Numbered from the stretch's first letter, positions 18,019-27,181 are shown. The stretch: 64,000 nt of DNA from Chryseobacterium indologenes (GCF_018362995.1 NZ_CP074372.1:744001-808000); one strand, 5' to 3'. The notes: generated by a model from the letters alone, not told the origin. A program made the numbers and translations.

Positions 18019-18149
18019 CAATGGGGTGCTGCCGGTAACAGTAGCTGAGATGATACCCAGGAATGTACTTCCACACCTGATCTGGATAATACCAGCGTAG
18101 GGATTGCTTACTTATCATCTCATCATTTGATTTTTAAATTAATATGATG
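18019..18149 (+). promoter_or_regulatory. TPP riboswitch (THI element) with switching helix
   Basis: All conserved blocks of the thiamine pyrophosphate aptamer are present: GGGGTGC (18023-18029), CTGAGATGATACCC (18045-18058), ACCTGATCTGGATAATACCA with GCGTAGGGA to 18103. P1 is CAAT (18019-18022) with ATTG (18103-18106). Downstream TATCATCTCA (18113-18122) is the exact complement of TGAGATGATA (18046-18055) inside the aptamer, giving an anti-aptamer helix. CATCAT (18121-18126) is complementary to the double start ATGATG (18144-18149), so TPP binding may free it to mask the start codons. Aptamer assignment is from sequence; the switching model is inference. Confidence 0.92.
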
Positions 18150-18740
18150 CAGGAAATTTTAAAACAGATTACCTTGCCTGAATGGTTCGGAGTCTTATTT
18201 TCAGTAATTCAGGTCCTACTGGCCCGTAAAAACAATGTCAATAACTATCTTTTCGGAATTGCCGGTATTCTGCTTACATTATATGTGATGCTTGCCTCAA
18301 AACTGTATGCTGAATTTACCTTAAACCTTTATTATCTGATCATGAGCATCTACGGATGGCTGTATTGGAAATTTGGGAAGCAGAAATCTGAAATGAAGAT
18401 CTCTGTCACCTCAACTTCTGAAAAGTGGATTGCCGGAGGGATTGTGCTGGGAACTTTTAGCTTATTCTGGTTTTTTCTTACTCATTTTACAGACTCGGAT
18501 GTTCCCGTTTGGGATTCTTTGGTAAGTGCTTTTGCCTGGGCAGGAATGTGGCTCATGGCAAGAAGAAAAATTGAAAACTGGATCATCCTCAATATCAGTA
18601 ATATGATTTCCATACCCTTGCTGCTGCATAAAGAATTGTATCTCTATGCGGTATTAACATCATTCTTATTTTTAGTAGCAATCTCCGGCTATATGGAATG
18701 GCAAAAAATCATTAAAACAAAAGCCAATGCTCAATACTAA
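18144..18740 (+). CDS. pnuT: PnuC-family transporter, probably thiamine importer PnuT
   Basis: 198 residues with about seven membrane helices. The PnuC signature is visible: LLARKNNVNNYLFGIAGILLTLYVM, LNLYYLIMSIYGWLYWKFGK and the C-terminal ENWIILNISNMISIPLLLHKELYLYAVLTSFLFLVAISGYMEW. PnuC proteins move vitamin nucleosides by facilitated diffusion; a TPP riboswitch directly upstream points to thiamine (PnuT) rather than nicotinamide riboside. ATG 18144 and 18147 are adjacent. The gene overlaps the next by 14 bp. Confidence 0.88.
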   Translation: MMQEILKQITLPEWFGVLFSVIQVLLARKNNVNNYLFGIAGILLTLYVMLASKLYAEFTLNLYYLIMSIYGWLYWKFGKQKSEMKISVTSTSEKWIAGGIVLGTFSLFWFFLTHFTDSDVPVWDSLVSAFAWAGMWLMARRKIENWIILNISNMISIPLLLHKELYLYAVLTSFLFLVAISGYMEWQKIIKTKANAQY

Positions 18741-19758
18741 AGAAATCAGAAAAGAACTTCAGGGTGCTTCAGAAATTTCTGATAAGGTGATAAAGCATAT
18801 TCGTGAAGAAGGATTGCTGAAGATCTGGGTACCGAAAAAATATGGTGGCTTAGGCTATCGTTTTGAAGAAGGACTTAAAGCATTATTTAGCTGGGCTGAA
18901 ACCGACGGAAGCTTTGGCTGGATGCTGACCCTCTGTGCTGGAGCCAATTATTTCTCAAGGAATATAAAACCTGAAGTAGCTCAATTACTGTTTACCAATT
19001 CTAACACTTGTTTTGGAGGAAGCGGAATGGTGGGCGGAACTGCAGAAAAACAGAATGATAACACCTATATCATTAATGGATTATGGAATTTTGCCACTGG
19101 AGCTCCTCATCTGACGCATTTTACACTGAATGCCAGTATTACAGAAAACGGCAAACCTGTATTAGACCATGAAGGCAACGAGATGATTCGTTCTTTCATA
19201 GTTCCGAGAGAACAGGCTGAAATCATTCCCAACTGGAAATCTATGGGAATGAAAGCCAGCGGTACCTATTCCTTTACCATTGAGAATGTTGTGATAAGCG
19301 AAGACTACAGCTTTGTGTATGACCATTTCTTCACGGATGATATTCTGGACAGCGTTCCGTTTCGGGTTTTTGCTGATCTGACCCTTTTGGTGAATTACCT
19401 GGGAATGGCTTCTCACTTTATTGAAGAGTCAAGGCTTATCCGTCCTCATATTCACTTCAAAAGCTTTGCAGAATCTGTTGAAAATCATTTGGAACAGGTC
19501 TTAAGTATTGCCCGGAATATTGAAAATATCCTTGCTGATAACAAAGAGATTTCAGCGGATCAGCAAAATGAGATTCATACCTATGGAACAGAACTAACCA
19601 AGCAATTATCTCACCAGATACTTACTGTTTACACACAGCTTGGAATCCGGGCAACGGCTATTGATTCTGCAGTTTATCAGGTGTTCTGTGATTATTTTAC
19701 GGCAGCGATGCATTCTAATTTCAGACCTTCTGCCGATGATTTAGATTTTTCTTTTTGA
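18727..19758 (+). CDS. Acyl-CoA dehydrogenase-like flavoprotein in TPP-controlled operon
   Basis: 343 residues, slightly short for an acyl-CoA dehydrogenase. N-terminal helical domain (LLKIWVPKKYGGLGYRFEEGLKALFSWAETDGSFGWML), a beta domain (DNTYIINGLWNFATGAPHLTHF; WKSMGMKASGTYSFTIENVVISEDYSF) and a C-terminal helical bundle. The pattern fits the branch containing two-component flavin monooxygenases (HpaB/DszC-like, Acyl-CoA_dh_2) as well as true dehydrogenases; the catalytic glutamate was not located. Because it overlaps pnuT by 14 bp it is under the same TPP switch. A role in thiamine-related metabolism is possible but unproven. Confidence 0.75.
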   Translation: MLNTKEIRKELQGASEISDKVIKHIREEGLLKIWVPKKYGGLGYRFEEGLKALFSWAETDGSFGWMLTLCAGANYFSRNIKPEVAQLLFTNSNTCFGGSGMVGGTAEKQNDNTYIINGLWNFATGAPHLTHFTLNASITENGKPVLDHEGNEMIRSFIVPREQAEIIPNWKSMGMKASGTYSFTIENVVISEDYSFVYDHFFTDDILDSVPFRVFADLTLLVNYLGMASHFIEESRLIRPHIHFKSFAESVENHLEQVLSIARNIENILADNKEISADQQNEIHTYGTELTKQLSHQILTVYTQLGIRATAIDSAVYQVFCDYFTAAMHSNFRPSADDLDFSF

Positions 19759-19848
19759 GGTAGATCTAAGTCTGTCAAAAGTCAAACTGTATTTTGGTCA
19801 TGAATTTAAACTTAATATGAATTTAATATGATTGACATCCCTTTTAGA

Positions 19849-19856
19849 TACTTTTG
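19849..19856 (+). promoter_or_regulatory. Candidate -7 box upstream of ECF sigma gene
   Basis: TACTTTTG matches TAnnTTTG 35 bases before ATG 19892. A TTG at 19832-19834 lies only 14 bp upstream, so the -33 element is poor. Confidence 0.4.
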
Positions 19857-19891
19857 CATCATTGAGTTATAGATTCAAAGACATTTAAAGG

Positions 19892-20386
19892 ATGGATCAT
19901 TTTAAAGAAATATATTCCGGTTACAAGCACAGGGTGTATTTTTTTGTGGCAAAATACCTTTCGGAAGAAGAAGATATTGAAGAAATTGTTCAGGATATTT
20001 TTATGCACGTCTGGAAATATTTGTCCAAAACCAACTCACCTTCAGAAATTGAAGCACTCATTTTTAAATCTGCCAAACAGGAAATCTCCAATTTCTACCG
20101 TAAGAGGAAAATGATCTACGTTCCGCTGGAAAATTCCCCGGAAAATCAGGATGAAGAAAGCTCTGAAATCGAGAAGCAGCTGCAGCAGGAAGATCAGATC
20201 AAAAAGATAGAAAACCTTCTGGAGCAGGTTCCCGAAAAGAGCCGTGAGTTCTTTATCCAAAACAAAATCCAGAATCTCAGCCTTTTTACCATCGCTCAGG
20301 AAAATCATATTTCCAAAACAGCCGTTGAAAAACATGTTAATAAGGTGTTGAAATTTCTAAGGACCAACTTGAATTTTTGGTTTTAA
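19892..20386 (+). CDS. ECF-type RNA polymerase sigma factor (FecI-like)
   Basis: 164 residues. Region 2 is visible in YKHRVYFFVAKYLSEEEDIEEIVQDIFMHVWKYL, with the -10-binding segment, and region 4 in VPEKSREFFIQNKIQNLSLFTIAQENHISKTAVEKHVNKVLKFLR, a helix-turn-helix. Size and order match Bacteroidota FecI-like ECF factors. A FecR anti-sigma, SusC with STN domain and SusD follow, so it should activate the downstream nutrient-uptake operon when the SusC receptor is occupied. Confidence 0.9.
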   Translation: MDHFKEIYSGYKHRVYFFVAKYLSEEEDIEEIVQDIFMHVWKYLSKTNSPSEIEALIFKSAKQEISNFYRKRKMIYVPLENSPENQDEESSEIEKQLQQEDQIKKIENLLEQVPEKSREFFIQNKIQNLSLFTIAQENHISKTAVEKHVNKVLKFLRTNLNFWF

Positions 20387-20456
20387 CCTTGTTTGTTATA
20401 TTGATAACAAGTTTCATTTCAAATCTCTTTCTGAGGGAGTATATCTAATTGTTTAT

Positions 20457-20539
20457 TGTCATTGACTACGTCGAATCTTCGATGAAGAATCATGTAAAGC
20501 CTGGATTCTTCATTTCACTGCGTTACGTTCAGAATGACA
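20457..20539. repeat. Cruciform intergenic repeat (REP-like)
   Basis: Outer arms TGTCATT (20457-20463) and AATGACA (20533-20539); inner arms ATGAAGAATC (20482-20491) and GATTCTTCAT (20504-20513). The text GATTCTTCATTTC...CGTTCAGAATGACA is of the kind repeated many times between genes in flavobacterial genomes. Only one copy was seen in this window. It makes an artificial 75-codon open frame at 20449-20676, which is not a gene. Confidence 0.6.
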
Positions 20540-20725
20540 GAGTCATAATAATAGATAGCAGGATTAATTTAAAATCGTATATAATTACCTTAATTAATTT
20601 AAATAAAATAAATTTCAACTTTAACGGAACATCAACCTATATGAACAAATCGTTAAATCAAAAAAATAGAGGTTGACGATTCTACACTTCCTGCGTATTC
20701 TCTAATAAAGATCAAAAAAGAGTTT
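20540..20725. other. Remainder of the sigma/FecR gap
   Basis: Together with the repeat at 20457-20539 this forms the 339-base gap between the sigma and FecR genes. Nothing coding was recognised. A short A+T-rich hairpin TTGTTAT/ATAACAA sits at 20393-20410, directly after the sigma gene, too weak to call a terminator. Confidence 0.4.
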
Positions 20726-21538
20726 ATGGATTTCGACAATCAATGGAAATCAGTTAAAGAAGAAAACCGGAAAATGAAAGATTCGGCAGATCAGCGAATC
20801 TGGAATGGACTTGAGAGCAAAATCAGATTCAGAAAGAATACAAAACGGGTTTTATGGGCTGCGGCTATTCTTTTGCCCTTATTTACACTTATTACTTTGT
20901 TTTCTACTGGAAATGAAATGAAATCTCCGGATCATCAGCAAATGGTTTTCAGAACAGAAAAGGGTCAAAAAGAATTTATACTATCTGACGGAAGTATCAT
21001 TACACTGGAACCTGAAAGTGAATTGAAGCTGACGGCTGATTTCGGAAAGAAAACCAGAAATGTCTCTTTTAAAGGGAAAGCATTTTTCAGTGTTGCTAAA
21101 AATAAAGCGCTGCCATTTATCATTGATGCCAATGGATTTAAAGTAAAAGTATTGGGGACCCAATTTTTGCTTGATCAGAGATCTACAGACAAGAAAGTCT
21201 ATCTGAAAGAAGGGAAAGTAAAAATTGATTACAAAGGGAATACAACATTCCTTCTGCCCAAAGAAACCTGGCTTGCTGACAAAGACGGAGCCGAGAAACA
21301 TTTCTACGATCAGGATGTGGTAAGAACATTTGATTTTAATGAAATGAAATTCGGGGAGGCCATTTCTCAACTGGAGAAGACCTACAATGTTTCCATCGCC
21401 TATCCGCAGCACTACAAAGAGAATGTAATAGATGGAAACATCACCGGAGATCTGAATAAAGTTATTAAAACAATAGGATTTCCATTTAATCTTACCGCAG
21501 GAAAACAATCAGCAAATCATATCATTTTAGAAAAATAA
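20726..21538 (+). CDS. FecR family anti-sigma factor
   Basis: 270 residues. Short cytoplasmic N-terminus, one membrane helix (about residues 36-57, VLWAAAILLPLFTLITLFST), then the periplasmic FecR domain: FRTEKGQKEFILSDGSIITLEPESELKLTADFGKKTRNVSFKGKAFFSVAKNKALPFIIDANGFKVKVLGTQFLL. The C-terminal DUF4974-like part (FDFNEMKFGEAISQLEKTYNVSIAYP) is the piece that contacts the receptor STN domain. It holds the ECF factor until the receptor signals. Between sigma and SusC genes. Confidence 0.9.
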   Translation: MDFDNQWKSVKEENRKMKDSADQRIWNGLESKIRFRKNTKRVLWAAAILLPLFTLITLFSTGNEMKSPDHQQMVFRTEKGQKEFILSDGSIITLEPESELKLTADFGKKTRNVSFKGKAFFSVAKNKALPFIIDANGFKVKVLGTQFLLDQRSTDKKVYLKEGKVKIDYKGNTTFLLPKETWLADKDGAEKHFYDQDVVRTFDFNEMKFGEAISQLEKTYNVSIAYPQHYKENVIDGNITGDLNKVIKTIGFPFNLTAGKQSANHIILEK

Positions 21539-21608
21539 TGCACCAGTAATTGGGGTTACCGATGCATTGAAAATAAATCAGTCAATAACAACTAATTTCA
21601 GCAAAGCT

Positions 21609-24600
21609 ATGAAAAAAACAACAATTAGCATGATGTTGTTGGGTCTTTTGTGTGCGCCACATTTTACCTACGCAGAGGCTAACAAATGTTTTCAACAGTC
21701 CGTTATTCAGCGGAAAACGCCTTTGATTAAAATCTTTGAAAAACTTTCAAAAGAGCATGGCGTAAAATTCTTTTATTCGGTTTCAGACCTGAAAGATATC
21801 CAGGTGGATGAATCACAGGTCAATTATCAGTCATTATCAGCATCTTTAGACTATCTGAAAAAGAATATCGGTCTGGATTTTAATGTAGACCAAAAAACGG
21901 TGACGGTTCGTCTCAATGCAAGAGCGATGGCAAAAATTCAGAGAACCAATGTTCAACAGTCTGCGGAGTATATAAATCCAATTAAAGACACGGTAAAATC
22001 AAGAGAGAAAAACATTGATGAGGTTGTTTTGGTAGGGTATGGGAAGCAGAGTAAGAAAAACAATTCCGGTTCTATTTCTTCTATTGATGAGAAGCAGATG
22101 AAAGGAGTGGCTTCCAGTAATTTTGGAGATATTATTGCAGGAAAAGCAACGGGAGTTCAGATTACTCAGGCCAATGCAAGTCCGGGAAGTTCGCCTTCAA
22201 TACGGGTAAGAGGTATCGGAACGCTGACGGCTGGTTCCAATCCTTTGATCGTTGTAGACGGGCTACCATTAACTGAAGGTTCTAATCTGAATGCTATTGA
22301 CCCTAATTCCATTGCCAAAATTGATATTTTAAAAGACGCCGCTTCAGCCGCAATCTATGGTTCCAGAGGAGCAAACGGAGTGATTATCATTGAAACAAAG
22401 CAGGGGAAAAAGGGGAGAATGGCTGTTTCTTTCGATTCCTATTACGGAATGCAGATGAGAAGCGATAATGTGAAATTGGTCAACGCTTATGATATGGCCA
22501 CTTTTCTGAAGGAAGCAAGAGACAACAATTATCTTTCTAAAGGGAGTAACAGAAGTATTTCCGATAATAATGCCACAAGAATAAGCAAAGGAGCTTCTTT
22601 AAGAGAATTAATTCCCGATTATTTAGCACCTTACCTCGCAAAGGAGCCGGGACTAACAGATACCGACTGGTTGAATACTGTCATGAAACCAGCACCCATC
22701 AGCCAGACTTCACTGAATATTACCGGAGGAAGCGATAAGAGCAAATATGCTTTTACCATGAGTTATTTTAAACAAAAAGGACTGGTTATCGGGACAGATT
22801 ACGAAAAGTTTTCTACCAGTATCAATCTTTCAACTGAGCTTACAGATAAATGGAAAATTGGGGTAACAATGACGCCGTCTTATGCAACGGGTACGATCAA
22901 TGCTGCAGAAAATTCAAGAAGTTATAATCCTTTGCAGATGGCTACAGCGATGTATCCTTTCTTTAAACCTTACAATGATGACGGAAGTCTTGCCATTTCT
23001 CAGCAGATCTTAGGAAATACGGCAACGGACGGAGCTTTGGTAGAAAATCCTGTTGCTGTTCAGGAAATGACCAATAGAAAATATACATTATTTAAAACAT
23101 TCGGAAACATCTTCACTGAACTTGAATTGTTAAAAGGTCTGAAATACAGATTGTCCGTAGGCGGAGATTATTCCAATTACGAATACAATTTCTTCGACCC
23201 TTCTTCGGTAGGAGCGTACAGGGCAGCAGCTCCGGATGTGACTTTTGCCAACAGAACAGAATATATCCGCAAAAATTATTTAATAGAAAATTTACTTTCA
23301 TTTGATCAAAAATGTGGTGCCCACCGGATGGATGCCATTGCCGGGCAGTCTTTCCAGCAGGAAGATAATACACAGCTTTTAACTGAAGCTACCGCATTTC
23401 CTGATAACAGCATCCGGAATATTGCAGGCGGAACTTCATTTAAAAATACATTAACGCAATACAAATGGCGGCTGATGTCTTATTTTACCAGAGTTAATTA
23501 CACGTTTGACAATAAGTATAACCTGATGGCTTCCTATCGTAGAGACGGTTCTTCACGTTTCGGGAAAAACTCTAAATGGGGAAATTTCTATGCATTTTCT
23601 GCAGGCTGGACAGTCAGTAATGAAAATTTCTTTCCTGAAAATAATGTCGTGACAGATTTGAAATTTCGATACAGTCTTGGAAGTAACGGAAACAATCAGA
23701 TTCCTAATTTCGGAGCCCTTTCATTGATGAATCCGGATAATTATAATTTTGGAGGAATGTTAGTGCCGGGATATACAACGGCAACAGCTCCCAATCCGAA
23801 TATTTCCTGGGAAAAGTCCAGATCAAACAATTTCGGGATCGATTTTTCTTTGTTTAAAAATATCCTGAACATTTCTGCTGACTATTATATCCTGAACAGA
23901 GACGGTTTGTTATTGGATGTTCCTGTTCCTCAGCAATCTGGTTTCAGTACCTCACTTCAGAATATCGGTAAGATCAAAAATTCCGGTTTTGAATTACAGA
24001 TTGCCTCAAAAACGTTTACTATTGCTAAAGATTTTACGTATTCCGGGAGTTTTAATTTTTCCACCAATAAAAATGAAGTGTTAGCGCTTGCAAACGGCCA
24101 GAACCAGATTATCACGGGTGAGAATAACTTCTCTGTAACCAAAGTAGGAGGTTCAATAGGTGAAATGTACGGCTACAATATCCTTGGAATCTATAAAACT
24201 CAGGATCAGATTAACAATTCGCCACATATTACCGGAACGATGGTGGGGGATTATATTATGGAAGATCTGAATGGTGACGGAAAAATTGACGTCAACGATA
24301 AAAGAAGCTTTGGAAGCGGTGTTCCGAAATACATTATCGGCTTTAATAATAATTTCAGATACGGGCTTTTTGAGCTGAGCTTTTCATTGTACAGCGAAAT
24401 TGGTAAGAAAATCTATAATGCGGATGCCGTAACCACTTTAGAATCAGGAGAAGGCTTCGGAATGGCTTCACAGTATTATTTTGACAACCGCTATAACGCA
24501 GTTACCAATCCTGATGGCTTTTTCGGGATGCCGAATATGAACTTCTCCAACAACAGGAAAGAGGCCAGAACATCAAATTTATACTTTAAAAATGCAGATT

Positions 24601-24833
24601 ATGTGAGACTGAGATCGCTTCGACTGGCTTTTAATTTCCCTAAATCTATGCTTGAAAATATCGGGATAGAAAACGCACAGATTTATCTGGTAGGAAACAA
24701 TCTTTTCACGCTGTCAAAATACAAGGGAATGAACATCGATGCTACTTCGGACAATGTTCTTACACAGGGATTTGATCAGGCATATTATCCGGTCGCTAAA
24801 ATTTATTCTATGGGCTTTAACCTTAAATTCTAA
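21609..24833 (+). CDS. SusC/RagA TonB-linked receptor with STN signalling domain
   Basis: 1074 residues from ATG 21609; the upstream in-frame TTG at 21567 would precede the signal peptide MKKTTISMMLLGLLCAP and is not used. After the signal, residues about 30-100 form an STN domain (KTPLIKIFEKLSKEHGVKFFYSVSDL), then the TonB-box linker KNIDEVVLVGYGKQSKKN, the SusC plug (SSNFGDIIAGKATGVQITQANASPGSSPSIRVRG) and a barrel ending KIYSMGFNLKF. The usual carboxypeptidase-like repeat is absent, replaced by STN, which marks a transducing receptor that talks to FecR. Confidence 0.93.
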   Translation: MKKTTISMMLLGLLCAPHFTYAEANKCFQQSVIQRKTPLIKIFEKLSKEHGVKFFYSVSDLKDIQVDESQVNYQSLSASLDYLKKNIGLDFNVDQKTVTVRLNARAMAKIQRTNVQQSAEYINPIKDTVKSREKNIDEVVLVGYGKQSKKNNSGSISSIDEKQMKGVASSNFGDIIAGKATGVQITQANASPGSSPSIRVRGIGTLTAGSNPLIVVDGLPLTEGSNLNAIDPNSIAKIDILKDAASAAIYGSRGANGVIIIETKQGKKGRMAVSFDSYYGMQMRSDNVKLVNAYDMATFLKEARDNNYLSKGSNRSISDNNATRISKGASLRELIPDYLAPYLAKEPGLTDTDWLNTVMKPAPISQTSLNITGGSDKSKYAFTMSYFKQKGLVIGTDYEKFSTSINLSTELTDKWKIGVTMTPSYATGTINAAENSRSYNPLQMATAMYPFFKPYNDDGSLAISQQILGNTATDGALVENPVAVQEMTNRKYTLFKTFGNIFTELELLKGLKYRLSVGGDYSNYEYNFFDPSSVGAYRAAAPDVTFANRTEYIRKNYLIENLLSFDQKCGAHRMDAIAGQSFQQEDNTQLLTEATAFPDNSIRNIAGGTSFKNTLTQYKWRLMSYFTRVNYTFDNKYNLMASYRRDGSSRFGKNSKWGNFYAFSAGWTVSNENFFPENNVVTDLKFRYSLGSNGNNQIPNFGALSLMNPDNYNFGGMLVPGYTTATAPNPNISWEKSRSNNFGIDFSLFKNILNISADYYILNRDGLLLDVPVPQQSGFSTSLQNIGKIKNSGFELQIASKTFTIAKDFTYSGSFNFSTNKNEVLALANGQNQIITGENNFSVTKVGGSIGEMYGYNILGIYKTQDQINNSPHITGTMVGDYIMEDLNGDGKIDVNDKRSFGSGVPKYIIGFNNNFRYGLFELSFSLYSEIGKKIYNADAVTTLESGEGFGMASQYYFDNRYNAVTNPDGFFGMPNMNFSNNRKEARTSNLYFKNADYVRLRSLRLAFNFPKSMLENIGIENAQIYLVGNNLFTLSKYKGMNIDATSDNVLTQGFDQAYYPVAKIYSMGFNLKF

Positions 24834-24837
24834 AATC

Positions 24838-26241
24838 ATGAAAAAAATATTCATTACAATATTCAGCCTTTCGGTGATGTGCTCGTGCTCATCTGATCTT
24901 TTGGATGTCAACCCTGAGGCACAGAAAGTTTCATCGCAATTTTATACCAATTCTTCTGAAATTGAGCAGGGTATCATTTCAGTTTACAGCGCTCTTCAGT
25001 ACACAGGACAATATCAGCTGGCAATGCCGGCTTTGGGTGAATTACCTTCAGATAATACTTATGATGAGGTTCCTGCCAATGATTCTTTTACGTATGGTGA
25101 ACTTGATTTTTTTACAATTCAACCTAATAACAGTCTTATTGCAAGCGCGTGGAAGGACCATTATATCGGTATTCAGCAGGCGAATATTATTCTGACGAGG
25201 ATTGGAAAAATTCCTGATATGACGGATGCCCTGAAGAATACAAGGATTGGCGAAATGAAATTTCTTCGGGCGTTGATGTATTTTAACCTCGTAAGAATTT
25301 ATGGTGATGTTCCGTTGGTTTTAAAAGAAACTACGAATGTTAACGATTATTTCGGGCAGCCAAGAACTCCTGTTGTTGAGGTGTATTCTGCTATAGAAAA
25401 GGATTTGAAAGAAGCTATTGATCTTTTGCCTGCAACAACCTCACAAAAGGGGAGAGTAACTAAAGGAGCTGCGTTGGGAATTATGGGTAAAGTGCTTTTA
25501 ACACAGAAGAAATTTGCTGAATCATTGACTTATTTAAATCAGATTGAATCGTTAGGTTACCAGCTTTTACCGGATGTCAATAAAATTTTTGATGTTACTA
25601 ATGAAAATAATGCTGAAATTATTTTTGATGTACAGTTTACTTCCGGATTGAACGGAAATTCGGAGGGTAGTACAGCGTTTCAGATGTTCAGCCCTTCCGG
25701 ATCGGTTTCCGGGGCCAAAGGACACAATCTTCCGACCAAAGAAGTCTACAATCTTTACTCAGCCGGAGATACCAGACGTTCGGCATATATCGGACTTACT
25801 TCAAACGGAATTCCTTTTAGTAAGAAATTGGTGAAAACATCGAATACCATTGCAGATGGAGGAAGCAATTTTGTGGTGCTGAGATTAGCCGATGTGTTCC
25901 TGATGATGGCAGAGTGTTTTGCAGAGCAGAATGACATTTCCAATGCGAATTTATATCTGAATAAAATTAAAACCAGAGCAGGAATTGCTGCTGTAAACCT
26001 TTCAACAAAAGACCTTCTCCTGAATGAAATTGACCGCGAAAGAAGACTTGAGTTTGTAGGAGAGGGCCACCGCTGGTTTGACCTTTTGAGAACAGGAAAG
26101 GCTATTTCTGTGATGACTGCTCATTTTGCTAATAATTCGGGTTACAGTACCGCACAGATTAAACCCTATCATCTTCTTATGCCTGTTCCGCAGGGGCAGA
26201 TTAATACAGATCCTGCCATCAAACAAAATCCCGGTTATTAA
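24838..26241 (+). CDS. SusD/RagB family nutrient-binding lipoprotein
   Basis: 467 residues from ATG 24838, four bases after the SusC stop; an earlier in-frame start would run inside susC. Lipoprotein signal MKKIFITIFSLSVMCSCSS with Cys15 or Cys17. SusD features: FYTNSSEIEQGIISVYSALQ, EMKFLRALMYFNLVRIYGDVPLV (TPR helix), and the C-terminal ERRLEFVGEGHRWFDLLRTGKA signature. Sits as a lid on the SusC barrel and binds the substrate at the cell surface. Confidence 0.94.
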   Translation: MKKIFITIFSLSVMCSCSSDLLDVNPEAQKVSSQFYTNSSEIEQGIISVYSALQYTGQYQLAMPALGELPSDNTYDEVPANDSFTYGELDFFTIQPNNSLIASAWKDHYIGIQQANIILTRIGKIPDMTDALKNTRIGEMKFLRALMYFNLVRIYGDVPLVLKETTNVNDYFGQPRTPVVEVYSAIEKDLKEAIDLLPATTSQKGRVTKGAALGIMGKVLLTQKKFAESLTYLNQIESLGYQLLPDVNKIFDVTNENNAEIIFDVQFTSGLNGNSEGSTAFQMFSPSGSVSGAKGHNLPTKEVYNLYSAGDTRRSAYIGLTSNGIPFSKKLVKTSNTIADGGSNFVVLRLADVFLMMAECFAEQNDISNANLYLNKIKTRAGIAAVNLSTKDLLLNEIDRERRLEFVGEGHRWFDLLRTGKAISVMTAHFANNSGYSTAQIKPYHLLMPVPQGQINTDPAIKQNPGY

Positions 26242-26259
26242 AATTAAACATTTGAAATT

Positions 26260-27138
26260 ATGCTAAACAATAAATTATTACAAGTATTTCTTCTGAGTTT
26301 TTCTTCACTGTTCATTGCGCAACAAAAGAAAATTTCACTTTCTGAGTTTCCTCATGATAAAGTAATGGTGGTTGCCCACCGCGGTGATTGGAGGGAAGCT
26401 CCGGAAAATTCAGTATGGGCCGTAAAAAAGGCTATCGAAAAAGGAGTGGATATGGCTGAAATAGATCTTGCCATGACCAAAGACAGTATTTTGATCCTGA
26501 TGCACGATAATACGATCGACAGAACGACAACAGGAAAAGGAAGACCGTCTGATTTTACACTGGAAGAAATCAAAAAACTGCATCTGAGAGACGGACTTGG
26601 AGTGGAAACGCAAATGAAAGTTCCCACGTTACAGGAAATTCTGGAAATCTCAGACGGAAAAATTCTTCTGAATCTGGATAAAGGTTTTGATTACATTAAA
26701 CAGGTATATCCCTTGGTGAAAAAACGAAATATGTTTGATCAGATTTTGTTTAAAGGTCATGAATCCTACATGGAATTCAATCAGAAATATGGCGACATTA
26801 AAAATGATATTCATTATATGCCGATTATCCAGTTAGGTAAAAGTGAAGATCTTAAAAAAATATCAGATTATATCAAAAACTATAAAATCTACGGCTTTGA
26901 ATTTACAATAGGAACAACTGAGAAGAATCTGATTGATTTTAAACCTTTAAGAGAAAAAAAGATCAAAGTATGGGTCAATTCATTGTGGCCGCATCATAAT
27001 GCCGGAAATAATGATGATCAGGTCCTGGATAATCCTGATGTTTATGATTGGTATATTAATAAAGGAGTCAACATTATTCAGACAGACCGTCCGAAAGAGC
27101 TTATCAATTATCTGAAACGTAAAAACCTTTATTATTGA
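26260..27138 (+). CDS. Exported glycerophosphodiester phosphodiesterase
   Basis: 292 residues with a signal peptide (about residues 1-20, MLNNKLLQVFLLSFSSLFIA). GDPD TIM-barrel motifs: VVAHRGDWREAPENS (His40), AEIDLAMTKDSILILMHDNTIDRTTTGKG (Glu67, Asp69, His82), and VWVNSLWPHH late in the barrel. It hydrolyses glycerophosphodiesters to glycerol-3-phosphate and an alcohol. Only 18 bp after susD, so co-expressed with the uptake pair; this gives the best clue to the substrate of the locus. Confidence 0.9.
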   Translation: MLNNKLLQVFLLSFSSLFIAQQKKISLSEFPHDKVMVVAHRGDWREAPENSVWAVKKAIEKGVDMAEIDLAMTKDSILILMHDNTIDRTTTGKGRPSDFTLEEIKKLHLRDGLGVETQMKVPTLQEILEISDGKILLNLDKGFDYIKQVYPLVKKRNMFDQILFKGHESYMEFNQKYGDIKNDIHYMPIIQLGKSEDLKKISDYIKNYKIYGFEFTIGTTEKNLIDFKPLREKKIKVWVNSLWPHHNAGNNDDQVLDNPDVYDWYINKGVNIIQTDRPKELINYLKRKNLYY

Positions 27139-27181
27139 TTAATAAGGTATGGGACAAAAAGATTATAATATGACAAAAACA

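Noticed and set aside
17912..18118. 68-codon minus-strand frame (MISKQSLRWYYPDQVWKYIPG)
   Set aside because: It is antisense to the TPP riboswitch; the apparent protein is a by-product of the conserved aptamer sequence.
20449..20676. 75-codon plus-strand frame (MFIVIDYVESSMKNHVKPG)
   Set aside because: It runs through the nested inverted repeat at 20457-20539 and has no family resemblance; treated as repeat DNA.
21567..21608. TTG start of the SusC gene at 21567
   Set aside because: It would place 14 residues ahead of a clear signal peptide; ATG 21609 is better.
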